From Turritopsis dohrnii (taxonomy: Eukaryota > Cnidaria > Hydrozoa > Anthoathecata > Oceaniidae), in the NCBI GenBank assembly GCA_027922465.2, contig BQMF02000472.1, forward strand, positions 248,001 to 312,000: a stretch of DNA of 64,000 bases, written 5' to 3'. Within the stretch, counting starts at the first letter, position 1. Every line of letters begins with the position of its first letter. Positions 1 to 10,151 of the stretch are shown here, piece after piece. A program made the translations under genes and the position numbers. The notes beneath the pieces were generated by a model that saw only the letters and a program-made list of their open reading frames with translations, searched no databases and was not told where the DNA came from.

Positions 1-388
1 ATGTTATCATCATTATCATCATCGGATTGAACAGCATCTTAAACCAATTAAATTCTAAGGTTATTTCACAAAACTTGTTTTCAAAGTCAACACAAACAAG
101 CGTTACTTACCACTAATACTATTGGTGAATGCTTCACACAAAATGCCATCGTCAATATGTAAGGCCTTTCGTAGTTTGATCGGGTACAGAGAACATGTTG
201 TTATCCTTTCAAGCTTCCAAGCTTCCAAGCTTGGCTAATTGGTATGGAACTAAACATACGTCTTGGAACAAAGTCATTGAAGTCCCCAAGGATGGAAATC
301 GTCCCTGTTAAAGGCTTTGTGGAAATTAAGTTTATGGAATTAAAGGTTAGAACTACGTACTTCTCATAAAAACGCTCATTTTCATCTG
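1..388. other. Stretch without a confident gene
   Basis: No complete gene is seen. On the minus strand an open frame runs on from the SF3-helicase gene at 389 for about 60 codons, in a different frame from the exon above it, so the gene's 3' end may lie here. Positions about 208-233 hold a short direct repeat of AAGCTTCC. Confidence 0.4.
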
Positions 389-2878
389 CTACATCGACAT
401 TTGAGTTGATTTGATATACCGCCTAACATAAACATTACATGACGTTTCTGTATTGAGGACGGGAAGTGAACGCGCTTGATAGATGGCTAATCGTCTTTCT
501 ACATTCTCTTGCTCCTCACCAAAGAATGGTAATTTGTTGCAGGTAATGTAGATTCCTGCATCATTCTTTAGAATCTCAGGAGATTTATGCTTTACTGCCT
601 GTGTAAACATACCACCTAAATTCAAATAAGAAATTTCAAACATTATTAGTTAATCAGGCCGCAACTTTGCCTCTATTTGTGTAATATACCTTGCAAAAAT
701 ACTTTGGCCATATCACTACTAAACATTTCTGCCGACCACTCGTCGATAAACACCAACTGGCTATCCTCATTGACCATGGAAAAAGCAAAGGTCTTTTCTT
801 TTGAAATGCAAGCAATTCTGCTGCTTGGAATCAATCCAAACAAAACATTTGCCCTAGACGATTTTCCCGAGTCTGTTGGGCCAACTACCACTAACTTTTT
901 TGTTTTCAATGGCAGCTGACCAACCAGGAGGCACTGGTAAAACTTATTAAGAAAGTTTACTCTTTCGTAAACGTCTGGGAATGAGTTAAGTATGGATGAT
1001 GCAAAATATCCTCCATCTCCCATATCTGACGTAGAAAATGGGACGAAGACTCTTGGAGAGATAGTGCCCAAATCTTTCTTATTCAGGGGTGTCTTTATAA
1101 ATAGACTGCTAGATGACTTAAAGCATTTTACGTTTAAAACCTCGATGAGATCTTCATCAAATGATAGTTGATCCAAAACCTAGCACTAATGTCAAGAGAA
1201 GTCAAATAGGCTTATACAGAAAAGAAGACAAGCTTAAAAAAAGATCTTGAAAAGAAACGTGCCTCACAGTGAACATTTTGCAAGATGTTACTCAAAGTCG
1301 ACCAGCACTTCACAATATCCTCTTGCATGGAGGGAAGAGCTATAAACGCGCCAGCAAATTTTTTAAAAACAGCACATTTTCTCTACACATACATTTCCTG
1401 CGTTTTATGTTTTTACATAAAGAACTGGTGGCGTACTTTCCAAAGCCCAATTTACATATATACAAAGAAACTTTTTCTTCCGAATAAATTATGTGGATTG
1501 AGTTTTAAAATATCAAGCAAACTGGCAAAAACATGCTCAAAGTCAGCAAAAATTATCATTAGAACGTTTGAATGAACGTTGCTCTTACGTTATTTTGCTG
1601 ACTTTGAACAGGTTTTTGCCTGCTGGGAAAAAACGTAACAGATGTTCAGGCGCGCGAGAAGAAGCGCTCCATAGTCTTTCTAGGAGCGTATGGAGGAGCG
1701 CGACAGCACGCCTTATTCTTCCAAGACTGACATATACTGATAGGAGAATTCTCCTGAAACAGAACATTCAAGGGTATGAAGTGTATATTTTTCATCCTTT
1801 TCAGCTATTGAATATAAAATAGGAGTGTATTCTACCTTTGTCAAATCGGGAATAGATTCCACTTCTGTAGAGAGCATGGCCTGATTTCTTCAAGCAGGTT
1901 TCAAATGCTTTTAGCGTTTTCCCCAATGTTGATGTTGGTTGCTGTTGCGGCTGGGTGTTTTGAGCAGACATGGTAAGAGAAATCTGGAAACCATCTCTTA
2001 TCAAGTTCTGGGCCGCCATTTCCATACTGTTTTTCAGATTTTCGTCCATAGTAACCAACCTACATGGACATTTATCAAAGTCTTTATAACACGATTGCTC
2101 CAGAATCTGTTCATCATCGATGTTTCTGTGCACAGTACGTAGACAATAAGCAACACTTTCTTTCATCATATCCATGGCATACGCGCTTTTGTAGTCCTTT
2201 AAAATGGAATGTAAAATAATGTGACTTTCAGTGGTTGTAGACGACGAACAATAACTACAATTATTATACCTTTACAATAATTTTCAATTGTTTTTATAAA
2301 TCACTTCTCATGTCGCCAGAAGCTGTCTTGGGCTTCACCTATAATAAGCGATGGTCCATTGATTCTCATTCAAATCATCTGTAATTTTGGTTAGACTGTT
2401 GGTTAACCTAATTACCTCAGAAATTTCCATGTCGAATCCCGTATCATGCAAAATGGAAAATGTGTGTGATATGTCAACACCACAACCAACAATAAAGTAA
2501 TTGACGGCTGGTCTCACAAGAACATTCCTATTCACACCAGTACTCGCACCTTAAAAGTTTGAATTGGTGCCTGTCACACATGATATGAAAAACTGGATGC
2601 CAGCAACCTTTTCAAACATTTTGTCAATTACAAGACGCTTATTGGAAATCAATTTCCTCGCTGCGTCCAAATCTTTTGTCGACATTGCTCGAATGCAAAC
2701 AACCGTGCTTTTAGTAGGAATCTAAAGTCATCCATTTTTAAATTGAAGTTTTCATGATTTACGATTAACTAATAACTAAAAAAAATAATAATAAATTATA
2801 ACTTACCGCAGAAATAATATTCCTCATAAGAGAATATTCAACTTTCTTCGAGTTAAGCTGTTTCGCCGGTAGCGCCAT
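389..2878 (-). pseudogene. Superfamily 3 (SF3) helicase/ATPase-domain gene, multi-exon, probably decayed
   Basis: A minus-strand gene. Exon 1 is 2878-2807 (ATG, 24 codons, then GTAAGT). Further coding blocks lie at about 2705-2335, 2190-1850, about 1330-1220, about 1171-690 and 615-389. The 690/615 junction is a clean 74-bp GT-AG intron that keeps the frame. The domain shows a Walker A (GPTDSGKSS), an acidic Walker B-like block (LVFIDEW) and, in the last exon, an SF3 motif C (ITCNKLP) followed by an arginine-rich RRLAIY. This order matches SF3 helicases of the parvovirus NS1/papillomavirus E1 type; cellular transposons use them too. No HUH nuclease motif is seen, so replication initiation is not shown. 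There is an in-frame TAA at 2551-2553 and an apparent frameshift near 405. A captured viral gene or a transposon gene are both possible. Confidence 0.55.
1524..1620. repeat. Near-perfect hairpin, 28-nt arms
   Basis: The arms at 1524-1551 and 1593-1620 are reverse complements apart from two mismatches, with a 41-nt spacer that contains a weaker inner palindrome (AACGTTTGAATGAACGTT). It falls in non-coding sequence between exons of the SF3 gene. It could be a small foldback element or a transcribed hairpin. Confidence 0.6.
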
Positions 2879-2939
2879 TTTTACAACACGTAATAGTGAA
2901 CTAATTTATTCAGCTAACTTTTACCTGCAAAGGCTTACT

Positions 2940-3095
2940 TTAAACGTAGAAAGTTTCACGAGAGGAAAGTTTCGCCATTTTCGCGAAAGCTTGTTTTCAA
3001 AAATCCTTAACTAAGCAATTCGCGAAAGTTTATAATCGCGAAAATAAATTTTTCATCCAATTCGCGAAAGTTTATGCACAAAAGTTCGCGAGTTT
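2940..3095. repeat. Cluster of TCGCGAAAG motifs
   Basis: Several copies of TTCGCGAAAGTTT or its variants, in both orientations, lie just upstream of the first exon of the SF3 gene. The motif is itself a partial palindrome (TTCGCGAA). It could be promoter-proximal or the remains of a small repeat. No function is shown. Confidence 0.4.
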
Positions 3096-3202
3096 CTGTT
3101 CTCGGAAGTGTCTACGCTACCTTATCATTTGTTCAAGTAAATATTAAGGACTATCTTTAAATTCAAGAAGATATATGTATAAAATGTGGTGGACCACAAC
3201 TG

Positions 3203-3321
3203 CCACGCCAAAAGAAAAAAACACGCCAAATAGAACAACAAACTCACACCAAAAGAAAAAAACACGCCAAATAGAACAACAAACTCACGCCAAAACAAAA
3301 AGTCACGCCAAATAGAACAAA
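3203..3321. repeat. Tandem repeat array, unit about 40-45 bp
   Basis: About three units of the form CACGCCAAAAGAAAAA...CACGCCAAATAGAACAA. The array resumes at 6857-6930 on the far side of a Helitron, so the element inserted inside the array. Confidence 0.75.
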
Positions 3322-6300
3322 CTAGTATCCCGGGTAAAAACTTTTTACCGAACTTAACTTCGAAAACATTAGCTCAAATCCACCATTCCTGTGTACGTAC
3401 CCCATGACGAAAAAATAAATCATAGAATCGCAACTCAAAAACATCCCAGGTGGCGTTGCTCGCCACCCATGTTCAGTATGCGTTGTGTCGCAGAATTTAA
3501 CTCTTGCAAAAGTTTCTTTTCAGGCATTAATTTTTTAATTCATTTCTTACATTCAGAAAATTTAAAACAGAAACAAATAGCAACATGGCTCAGAATATAT
3601 ATTCATACGCAGAAGAGAAGTAACTTTAATGTAAAAATATGCAATATATAACACAGAACCGTTTACTTAGACATACAAAACCAAACATTGAATAACATTA
3701 CAAAAATGATACCTTCCAACTTTTTCTTTTGTTCAAAAGTTACTTCTGGACTGCAACCATTAATGAATTTTTGAAATGATATAGTTAGTTCTTCCCAAAA
3801 CCATCAACATCATGAATAAAACCATGAGTTTCATTTCTTTATGCTTTTTTTATTATTGCCTAAAAGAATAATGTTTCAATTGTAATACCGAGAAAAAAAA
3901 AAAGAAACAAAAACAAAAAGGAAATTCAAGTACGTATTTATCCTAAAAACAATAACTAAGAAGAAAAATTTACACAAAAGATAAAAAGTCACAAATAAAA
4001 TCATAAATTCAAAGTTATATACCTAGGCATAGTACGTAAACGATTACCATAACACAAAATATGCATAAACGCGATAAAATATAAACTTAAGAAAAATACA
4101 GCCAACAACACTTATATTTTGTAAGATAGTTTCATTGCACAGTCATTAAGTAAGTAAATCTTAAGTAACCCTCTCGACATTATAACCCATCATGTGCTTC
4201 ATTTCTATTTTAACAGATCAAAACATTAAAAAAACATATACAAAAAACCTAATCATGCTATGACGAAATCTAAAGAAAAACAAAACAAAGTAAAAGAAAC
4301 TTTAAAAAATGTATTAACCTTAAAAATAATAATTAAAAACACAAACATAATGACAGAATTAGTATAGCTGAAAACATATGAAAACATTCGTGGAGCCATT
4401 TTTTATTTCCAGTTCAAAGCTCCTCTCTGCTGGAAAATTCCAAAGACAACAGTAAACATCCCTCTTATCCTTTATGTATCCACTAATACTAACTGTGTTT
4501 AACTAAATAGATACTATTTTAACTTTACCTTTCAATACCAATTCACATCATCATGATAGTAAACAATATTGATCATGTTCATCAAACACTTCTAAACTCT
4601 TTTACTTTCAGTATTTCATACCTGTAAACAAATTAATAACACTCGATAAACTTTCCAGCATACTTTCCTATTGTAAAGATACACTTTCTCTTTGCTTTCT
4701 ACTGAAATTCCAATACCATTTTTATACAGTGAAAGTCATAAAAATGCTTTCTTCGTAACTTCATAACTGTGGAGCCATTTTGAATTAAATAAAATAAGGA
4801 ACAGCAACTTCGTTAACAAAACAAATCATTAACTGCTCGAGGGACATGCATCTTATGATTTGATCGTTTTAACTCTGTTTTTACTCTCTTTTAACGCTGT
4901 ACGTAAACGATTACCATAACACAAAATATGCATAAACGCGATAAAATATAAACTTAAGAAAAATACAGCCAACAACACTTATATTTTGTAAGATAGTTTC
5001 ATTGCACAGTCATTAAGTAAGTAAATCTTAAGTAACCCTCTCGACATTATAACCCATCATGTGCTTCATTTCTTTTTTAACAGATCAAAACATTAAAAAA
5101 ACATATACAAAAAACCTAATCATGCTATGACGAAATCTAAAGAAAAACAAAACAAAGTAAAAGAAACTTTGAAAATGTATTAACCTTAAAAATAATAATT
5201 AAAAACACAAACATAATGACAGAATTAGTATAGCTGAAAAATTTTTAACATATGAAAACATTCGTGGAGCCATTTTTTATTTCCAGTTCAAAGCTCCTCT
5301 CTGCTGGAAAATTCAAAACACAACAGTAAACATCCCTCTTATCCTTTATGTATCCACTAATACTAACTGTGTTTAACTAAATAGATACTATTTTAACTTT
5401 ACCTTTCAATACCAATTCACATCATCATGATAGTAAACGATATTGATCATGTTCATCAAACACTTCTAAACTCTTTTACTTTCTGTATTTCATACCTGTA
5501 AACAAATTAATAACACTCGATTAACTTTCCAGCATACTTTCCTATTGTAAAGATACACTTTTTCTTTGCTTTCTACTGAAATTCCAATACCATTTTTATA
5601 CAGTGAAAGTCATAAAAATGCTTTCTTCGTAACTTCATAACTGTGGAGCCATTTTGAGTTAAATAAAATAAGGAACAGCAACTTCGTTAACAAAACAAAT
5701 CATTAACTGCTCGAGGGACATGCATCTTATGATTTGATCGTTTTAACTCTGTTTTTACTCTCTTTTAACGCTGTATTTACTAAATCTGTTTGACTCATGT
5801 ACTTACGTATATTACTTTATATCTTTTCCAAAGAATTTCTCTCCGAAAAAAGAAGTAAAACCATTTTCTTCACCAATGTAAATAAACAGCATCCTTTCTG
5901 CAGCCATTTTTAAACAACTTCAACTTCATCTACACTACTCTACTGCTGCACTCCCATAACTATTTGATAACTATAAAAAGAAATACGTAAACAGTTCGTA
6001 AAATAAAAATAGACTTTCTTCATCTCGTTCTTCGTTTCGTTTTCCTCTGAAAAAACCAATATATAAAAAACAACATCTGTTTAAAAACTCACCTAAGCAT
6101 GTGGTTATACCTGTTCTTCTATTAATCTAAAATAAAATCTAAAATACAATAACAATAAAAGTTAAACAATAAATTGATAACTAAAACGTAAACAAACATT
6201 TAAATACATTTAAATACTAACTTGTTCTTCTATTAATCAAAAATAACAGTTTTATAATAATACCTTTTGTTCGTTCGATCTTTCTGCAGCTAATTTTTAA

Positions 6301-6856
6301 AAACTTCACTGCACTTATTCTGTATATCTAAATATGATTTTTCATTGTATACAAACAACTAACTCACTTACACGTGCCACCCGTGTTCTTTTATTAATAA
6401 GATTAAAAGTTTAGCAATAAACACGATCATAAAACGTTTTATAATAATAACAATACCTTCGTGCATACAAACCTGTGTTTCTTCGTCAGTTCTTTCGTCG
6501 ATTTGCTGCCTAAAACAATCAAATTTGAATTAAAATGTTCGTATACAAAAAGAAACACGTCTTCTTCACGAAGTTTCTCGCTCACGAAATGATCGTTGAC
6601 AAATTTCGAACGATTAACATTGCATTGCTCGCACTCCTCCAAAGACGTTTTTCGGCTGATTTCCACTGCGCAAACCAAAAATAACAAAACGGAGGAGCAT
6701 ATACTAATCGCGGAAAATCAAAAAAAGTGTTCTCGCTCTACGTGGTTTTACAACAAAAAGGGAAAAGATAAGAAGGATTTGACCGTGAAAAAAAAACAAA
6801 TATGTCACTCTCTAAAATAAAAGTGTGAAACACAATCGCGAATTAGTATAATAAGA
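3322..6856 (-). mobile_element. Non-autonomous Helitron (3.5 kb)
   Basis: Read on the minus strand, the element starts with TC (TCTTATTATACTAATTCGCG, from 6856) and ends with CTAG (3322-3325) about 10 nt after a stem of GGTAAAAA/TTTTTACC. The host base is A before the 5' end and T after the 3' end, as Helitrons require. There are no target-site duplications and no terminal inverted repeats. Its first ~70 bases match the 5' end of the large Helitron at 7128-15623. No Rep or helicase gene is present. Near 3445-3480 it holds a degraded copy of the other Helitron 3' end type (GGTGGCGAGCAACGCCACC on the minus strand), so it carries or overlies an older insertion. Confidence 0.85.
4034..5774. repeat. 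Tandem duplication of a ~870-bp segment
   Basis: Unit 1 (4034-4900) and unit 2 (4901-5774) are almost identical over their full length, with a few small indels (for example 7 extra bases in unit 2 near 5240). No long open frame is present. The high identity suggests a recent duplication inside the Helitron. Confidence 0.85.
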
Positions 6857-6930
6857 TTATTCACGCCAAAAGAAAAAGTCACGCCAAATAGAAGAACAAA
6901 TTATTCGCGCAAAAAGAAAAAGTTTAGTTA
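6857..6930. repeat. Continuation of the CACGCCAAA tandem array
   Basis: About one and a half units of the array at 3203-3321. Joining 3321 to 6857 restores the repeat phase and an A|T target. Confidence 0.7.
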
Positions 6931-7036
6931 TCAATTATAAGAATCAGATACAAAGAATAATAATAATAAAAAAAAAATGAATGTTCGATTCTTCTGCATT
7001 CTGAGCAGCGTAATATGTAAGTAGGCAGGTTCGGTT

Positions 7037-7127
7037 ATGGCATTTCCAGACTCTGAACCTGATGACATTGTCAACTAAGAGGAAGTAATAAAGTACTACT
7101 TTGACAGAGGCTTCAGTTATGAAGAAA
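7037..7127 (+). pseudogene. Integrase-core (rve/DDE) gene, N-terminal part
   Basis: The frame begins at ATG 7037, contains an in-frame TAA at 7076-7078, and runs to 7127 where the Helitron starts. It continues at 15624 with its codon completed exactly (A + TT). The residues across the join (YYFDRGFSYEE, then ISVFLKKYHGV) match the N-terminal helical region of animal proteins that carry an integrase-core domain. It is dead through its stops as well as the insertion. Confidence 0.7.
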
Positions 7128-8264
7128 CTAGCCGCCCAGGCGGCGTCGCTCGCCACTCATGTTCAGCATGCGTCCAATTCACGAAAAATTAAATATAAAA
7201 CTGATAAAAATGCATGGGATGGGATGGTTTGTACGGGGTTTTAATTTCTGAAATGCTGACTATATAAGGGTGAGCAAAAAATGTCATAGAATGTTCAGCA
7301 GAAACATAAATTCTCATAAATAAACCATATAAATATATAAACCAAATAAAGGTTATCTTTAATCACTTTTTTAAAAGTTTATATCGACTTCGTTAACGGT
7401 CTTCCAATACGTTTTTTGGTTTAATCCATTTATTCTTGGAAATAATAATTCTCGGTGAATAGTGAGTGCATTGCATCTACGTACGCATGCAGTTGGAATT
7501 ATCGGATCTTTCGAAAAGTGCTTTTTTTTTAAAAATTGATGAAATATCATTCCTAAGCGAAACCAAAGAATCTAAAAAGATAAATAAATAAAGTTAAGGT
7601 TGAATTTAAAATCCGAAATGTGCAGCCGACAATATATCTTCCAACTAAACTTTCATTCACATTTACCTTGACAATGCTATCTAGACTATAGTAGATACGG
7701 TTATCCATAGGATACTGTCAGGAAAGGTCAGGAAAGGTTTTTCCCATGAACTACCAACACCAAGTTGACCAACGGACTCTGCAATACTACACTACAAATC
7801 TAAAGAATCTGAATAAATATAAGTTAAAGATAATGAATTAAGTTAGTCAATTTTGTCAGTTAGGAAAGATTTATTTATTCATTTACATTTCGCTCAATTG
7901 TTCTATTTCTGCTGACATCAACATATTCCATTCATTATCTTTAACACAGACAATAACCTCTTTATCCTCAATGAACTAAATGAACTACACTTTAAGGATT
8001 AGTAATCTCTCAAATTTCTCTTAAACCAAACCTGTAATGTCATTTCACAAAAAATAGTGAAATAAAGATCGAAGGAAGTATGTAACAACTTTTCCAACTC
8101 TACCTAAACTCTCATTTAGATAACAACAGACTTATAGAATAAGATTCGCAAGTGATTTGTAACGACTAAATAAAGATAAATCCGTATATAACAACATATT
8201 TTCTAACTAAATAAACTACAATAACAAACTAAATAAACTAAGATATAAACTAAAATAAACTATG

Positions 8265-8492
8265 GTATGGAATTACCATACACACGACCGCAAATGACTG
8301 TTTAAACACCCTATTATTCCCTAAACCACAAATTAAGAAAACTATTCGGAAGCTCAATTAAGTGGGCGCTAATCAGCCATTCACGGTCTAAATTTTATTT
8401 GTTGGTTCAGTTCACTTGATTATTTTTCATTCCGAGACATTTTAAAACTAATTTTAATGAAAACTGAACCTGAGTGTATGGTAATTCCATAC
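8265..8492. mobile_element. Small MITE-like element with 19-bp terminal inverted repeats
   Basis: GTATGGAATTACCATACAC at 8265-8283 is the exact reverse complement of 8474-8492. The 190 bp between them contain no gene. A target duplication is not clear. It lies inside Helitron 1. Confidence 0.6.
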
Positions 8493-8493
8493 T

Positions 8494-8544
8494 GTATAAG
8501 GGATCAGCCCTCACTCAAAAACAGTGAGGACTGACCCCTTATAC
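8494..8544 (-). ncRNA. Candidate 22-bp hairpin (miRNA-precursor-like or foldback)
   Basis: Two 22-nt arms around a 7-nt loop. Read as minus-strand RNA every position pairs, with two G-U wobbles; the plus-strand reading has A-C mismatches at those two sites. This pattern fits a transcribed minus-strand hairpin, but there is no evidence of expression and the stem is shorter than a typical animal precursor. It starts one base after the neighbouring MITE. Confidence 0.3.
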
Positions 8545-9120
8545 TTCATCTCATAATGAATGGTTTTTTTAGAATGGTTTTTTGGTTTTTTAAAATTTTT
8601 TTTTTGTGGGGGGACGTAACCCTCCCGGTCACGCCCCCCATTTTTTCTCCATATTTGGAAAGCCCTCCTGGACTTAGAGCCAGGATGGGCCTTCCTATAA
8701 CTGAAGAAGTCTTGTCGTGTTACTAAAATAAAATGATAGAAAGTTAAGGATCAGTTAAGATAATAAATAGTATGGCTTATACGAAAAACTTCACAACTCA
8801 CAACGTGTGGTCTCCTGCGATTCTAAACAGGAAGATAAAATTAAAAAATGCAAATATCATCAAGTCCATGTAGAGCCAACATGTGTTGGTGAAAATAAAG
8901 GCTTACTCTGGCCATTTTCTTGGACTAAGTGCCCTATAACATGAAAGATCAACAGTGTAAATACCACATCTATTGAAGTGCATTCTACATGTTAAGAAGG
9001 AAAATATCAAACCACCACTATTCGCGCCATTCTCCTTATCTATGAACGAAATTGAATTAAATCACATTATATTGACAGTGATATCCATAAAACAGCAAAA
9101 AAAAATAAGAACTTACCTTC

Positions 9121-9543
9121 TCAAAGTAAATCTTCTTCTTCTGAAAGGTAAGGAAAAGTATTAATAACCTAATTACATCGATGGTATTCTGGTACTTTAA
9201 AGGATTAAGTTCTTTTACCTTTCTTGGATATATCACTAACTAAAATATAAAAGAAAGTAGTTCTAAATATACAATCCTGTCATTTTCTCATATATTTAAA
9301 GGTTCATTTGAAAACTTACCACCATCCTCCACTTCATCAACATCAACTAAAACATACAACATACCCATGAAGATTTAAGCTGCATTAATAATCTCAAATA
9401 TAATTAAAAGCATTAAATATTTACTATTTTCCACTAATTGGTTTTTAGAAACTAAAATAAAACAGTGACAAAATCATTTTTTATTCTAACTTCAAAATAA
9501 AAAAAGCAGAAAAATTATTACCATTTTGTGCTGTCTCAGCCAT
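9121..9543 (-). other. Possible tiny three-exon reading frame in Helitron 1
   Basis: ATG at 9543; exons 9543-9522, 9346-9320 and 9140-9121, each bounded by GT and AG (two donors are GTAATA and GTAAGT). Joined, they code for an acidic 22-residue peptide that ends in a TGA. The splice sites look real but the coding value is weak. It may be the start of a captured gene whose rest is lost. Confidence 0.25.
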
Positions 9544-9642
9544 AATCTTATTATTCTTATTATTATTAATTCACTAAAAGAAAAATAATACTAAGAATTA
9601 CACTTTTCAAAGACAACAGGATGAATGCCCTGACTTTTGGTT

Positions 9643-9745
9643 CATGGTTTGTGCATGCAAGGACTATCTCATAGTAGACTCCAAAAAACCAAAGTAAGAT
9701 GATATCTGTTTCCGATGAATTGATAAAACGCATGCACAATCCATG
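9643..9745. repeat. 16-bp inverted repeat around a 71-bp spacer
   Basis: CATGGTTTGTGCATGC (9643-9658) and GCATGCACAATCCATG (9730-9745) are reverse complements with one mismatch. It lies in the 3' third of Helitron 1. Nothing further can be said of its role. Confidence 0.4.
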
Positions 9746-10151
9746 TTAACAGAGTACACGACGTGAACGTAAGTCAATGGGACTTGAACTCCACCTAAAA
9801 AAACAAATGTACAGAAATAAAATGTTTTTTAGGTAAAATAGTTCAGTAACAATAAAAGCATATCATCTATTTTCAGCACTACCACAAAGTAATTGTCAGT
9901 GATTTAACAAAATAGCACCACTCAATCCACCACTACAGTTGAGCAACACAATGTCACATAGTTGGTATACCAACTTAGCCGAAAAGCCGCTTTTAGACAA
10001 CTGCAATGATAGTCACTCTCCAAATGAGTGAGGATATCAAAATGCTCACCGGAAAAGCAGTGTTTTCATTTCCGGTATTTTTGTAACGCACTCAACAATA
10101 CAATACTTTGGTGGATATGAAAAGATGAAAGAAAAGATATGCAGAATTAAG

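Noticed and set aside
1601..1720. Possible tRNA or structured RNA in a GC-rich patch
   Set aside because: No cloverleaf, no A/B box order; only a weak GCGCTCC/GGAGCGC pairing.
3391..3651. 86-codon plus-strand frame
   Set aside because: It crosses a decayed Helitron end and shows no motif.
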